From Acidobacteriota bacterium (lineage in GTDB: Bacteria; Acidobacteriota; Terriglobia; Terriglobales; Acidobacteriaceae), in the NCBI GenBank assembly GCA_028873155.1, contig JAGWML010000203.1:1-5393 (forward strand): DNA of 5,393 nt, written 5' to 3'. Each line of letters starts with the position of its first letter. Position 1 is the first letter of the stretch. Position numbers and translations under genes: made by a program. The notes beneath the pieces were generated by a model that was not told the DNA's origin, ran no database searches, and was given only the letters and a program-made list of their open reading frames with translations. Of this stretch, positions 4,411 to 5,393 are shown in pieces.

Positions 4411-5393
4411 ATGAAAAGGATCAAACAACTAGCGGTTGCCATTTTGGCTTTCGGCGTTTTTTGGACGGCGGGGTGCGAGCGTCACTCGAACAAGGAGATC
4501 TTTTACCTGGTTACTTCCAACTCAGCTCTGCCGTACTGGCAGACGGCGGCGTCCGGCTTCAACCGGGCAGGAGCGCTGTTCAAAGTCACAGCCAAAGTGG
4601 TTGGCCCGGAGAACTATGACCCGCAGGGCGAATTGGCTGAGTTGCAGAAGGCGACGGCCGCGAAGCCGGCCGGCATTCTGATCTCCGTTGCCGATGCAGG
4701 CGTACTGCAGTCGGGGATTGATGCGGCGGTGCAGGCGGGTATCCCTGTCATCACCATCGATTCCGATGACCCTGGCAGCAAGCGGCTGTATTTCATCGGC
4801 ACTAACAATATCGAGGCCGGCAGGCTTGGAGGCAAGCGCCTGATTCAGAAGCTGGGCGGCAAAGGCAACGTAGTCTTCTTCACGCTTGCCGGTCAACCAA
4901 ATATCGAAGACCGTCTGAAAGGATTCAAAGACGTTCTGGAGAGCCGCCCTGACATCCACATCGTGGATGTCGTCGACATCAAGAGCGACCCGCGCATCGC
5001 GTTTGACAAGGCGCAGGAGATGCTCGCTCAGACCGGTCCCAAGAAGGTCGATGCGTTCGTTTGCCTGGAGTCGGCAGGCGGCAAGCCGGTCTCGGATGCA
5101 ATCCGGCGCGCCAATGTGACGGACCGCGTTCTGATTGCATGGGATGCGAACCAGGATACGCTGGACGGAATCAAGGCAGGAACGATTGATTCAACCATCG
5201 CGCAGAAGCCCTACACCATGGGCTACTACGGGCTGAAGGCGCTTGACGAGATCTTTCACGCGCCGCCGACCCAGCTCTCCAAGGACTACGGTGCGGATCC
5301 GTTCTCGCCTTATCCAGTCTTCGTGGACACCGGAACGTCTTTGGTCGACAAAGACAATCTGGACGTCTACCAGGCGGCAGCGGGGCAGGCCAA
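4411..5393 (+). CDS. Sugar ABC transporter substrate-binding lipoprotein, RbsB-like (3' partial)
   Basis: This is a periplasmic-binding-protein-I type (Peripla_BP_4) solute receptor that would deliver a sugar or related ligand to an ABC importer. The visible 327 residues start with a lipoprotein signal: basic K2-R-I-K5, a hydrophobic core 7-18, and T-A-G-C22, the Cys being the probable lipidation site (Thr at -3 is less usual than Leu). The mature part resembles RbsB throughout: FYLVTSNSALPYWQ (31-44), GILISVADAGVLQ (88-100), GIPVITIDSDDP (110-121), IGTNNIEAGRLGGK (129-142), IEDRLKGF (165-172), AWDANQDTLDGIKAG (243-257), TIAQKPYTMGYYG (262-274). In relatives, the aromatic near 42, the Asp/Asn near 117-120, the Arg near 168 and D245 line the ligand pocket. 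Little should be missing, since relatives are about 300-350 residues. The ligand is not predictable here; ATPase and permease genes would be expected beyond the window but are not seen. Confidence 0.9.
   Translation, partial: MKRIKQLAVAILAFGVFWTAGCERHSNKEIFYLVTSNSALPYWQTAASGFNRAGALFKVTAKVVGPENYDPQGELAELQKATAAKPAGILISVADAGVLQSGIDAAVQAGIPVITIDSDDPGSKRLYFIGTNNIEAGRLGGKRLIQKLGGKGNVVFFTLAGQPNIEDRLKGFKDVLESRPDIHIVDVVDIKSDPRIAFDKAQEMLAQTGPKKVDAFVCLESAGGKPVSDAIRRANVTDRVLIAWDANQDTLDGIKAGTIDSTIAQKPYTMGYYGLKALDEIFHAPPTQLSKDYGADPFSPYPVFVDTGTSLVDKDNLDVYQAAAGQA

Overview
The window is GC-rich bacterial DNA carrying six protein genes and no RNA genes, insertion sequences or CRISPR. A lipobox-bearing binding protein, a short GS-type phosphatidylserine decarboxylase, a multi-pass PssA and a YdcH/DUF465 protein point to a Gram-negative chromosome. 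The overall look suits Acidobacteriota (Terriglobales-like), but that placement is an impression and was not tested.

Left part (1-3000, all + strand): a small YdcH/DUF465 coiled-coil protein (10-219) is followed by a 124-base spacer with a good -10 box. Then come psd (344-1045), pssA (1045-1938, its ATG sharing a base with the psd stop) and a gene for an aspartate-semialdehyde-dehydrogenase-fold protein (1975-3000). PssA makes phosphatidylserine from CDP-diacylglycerol and serine, and Psd decarboxylates it to phosphatidylethanolamine, so the two genes form a complete two-step PE module. The third gene is close enough (36 bases) to be cotranscribed. It lacks the catalytic Cys and the substrate-binding Arg of true ASADH and resembles USG-1-type homologues.

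Middle part (3008-4177, - strand): a dGTPase-like HD-domain dNTP triphosphohydrolase, convergent with the ASADH-like gene and separated from it by only 7 bases.

Right part (4178-5393): a 233-base divergent intergenic region, dense in symmetric elements. It holds a CRP-like GTGA-N6-TCAC site, a 19-base inverted repeat, candidate promoters in both directions and a leader hairpin. It is followed by the gene of a lipoprotein sugar-binding (RbsB-like, Peripla_BP_4) ABC transporter component that runs off the end of the window.

I see no clearly new multi-gene system. The most interesting points are the degenerate ASADH paralogue attached to the phospholipid genes, the organised divergent regulatory region before the sugar-binding protein, and the near-leaderless promoter geometry of psd and dgt.
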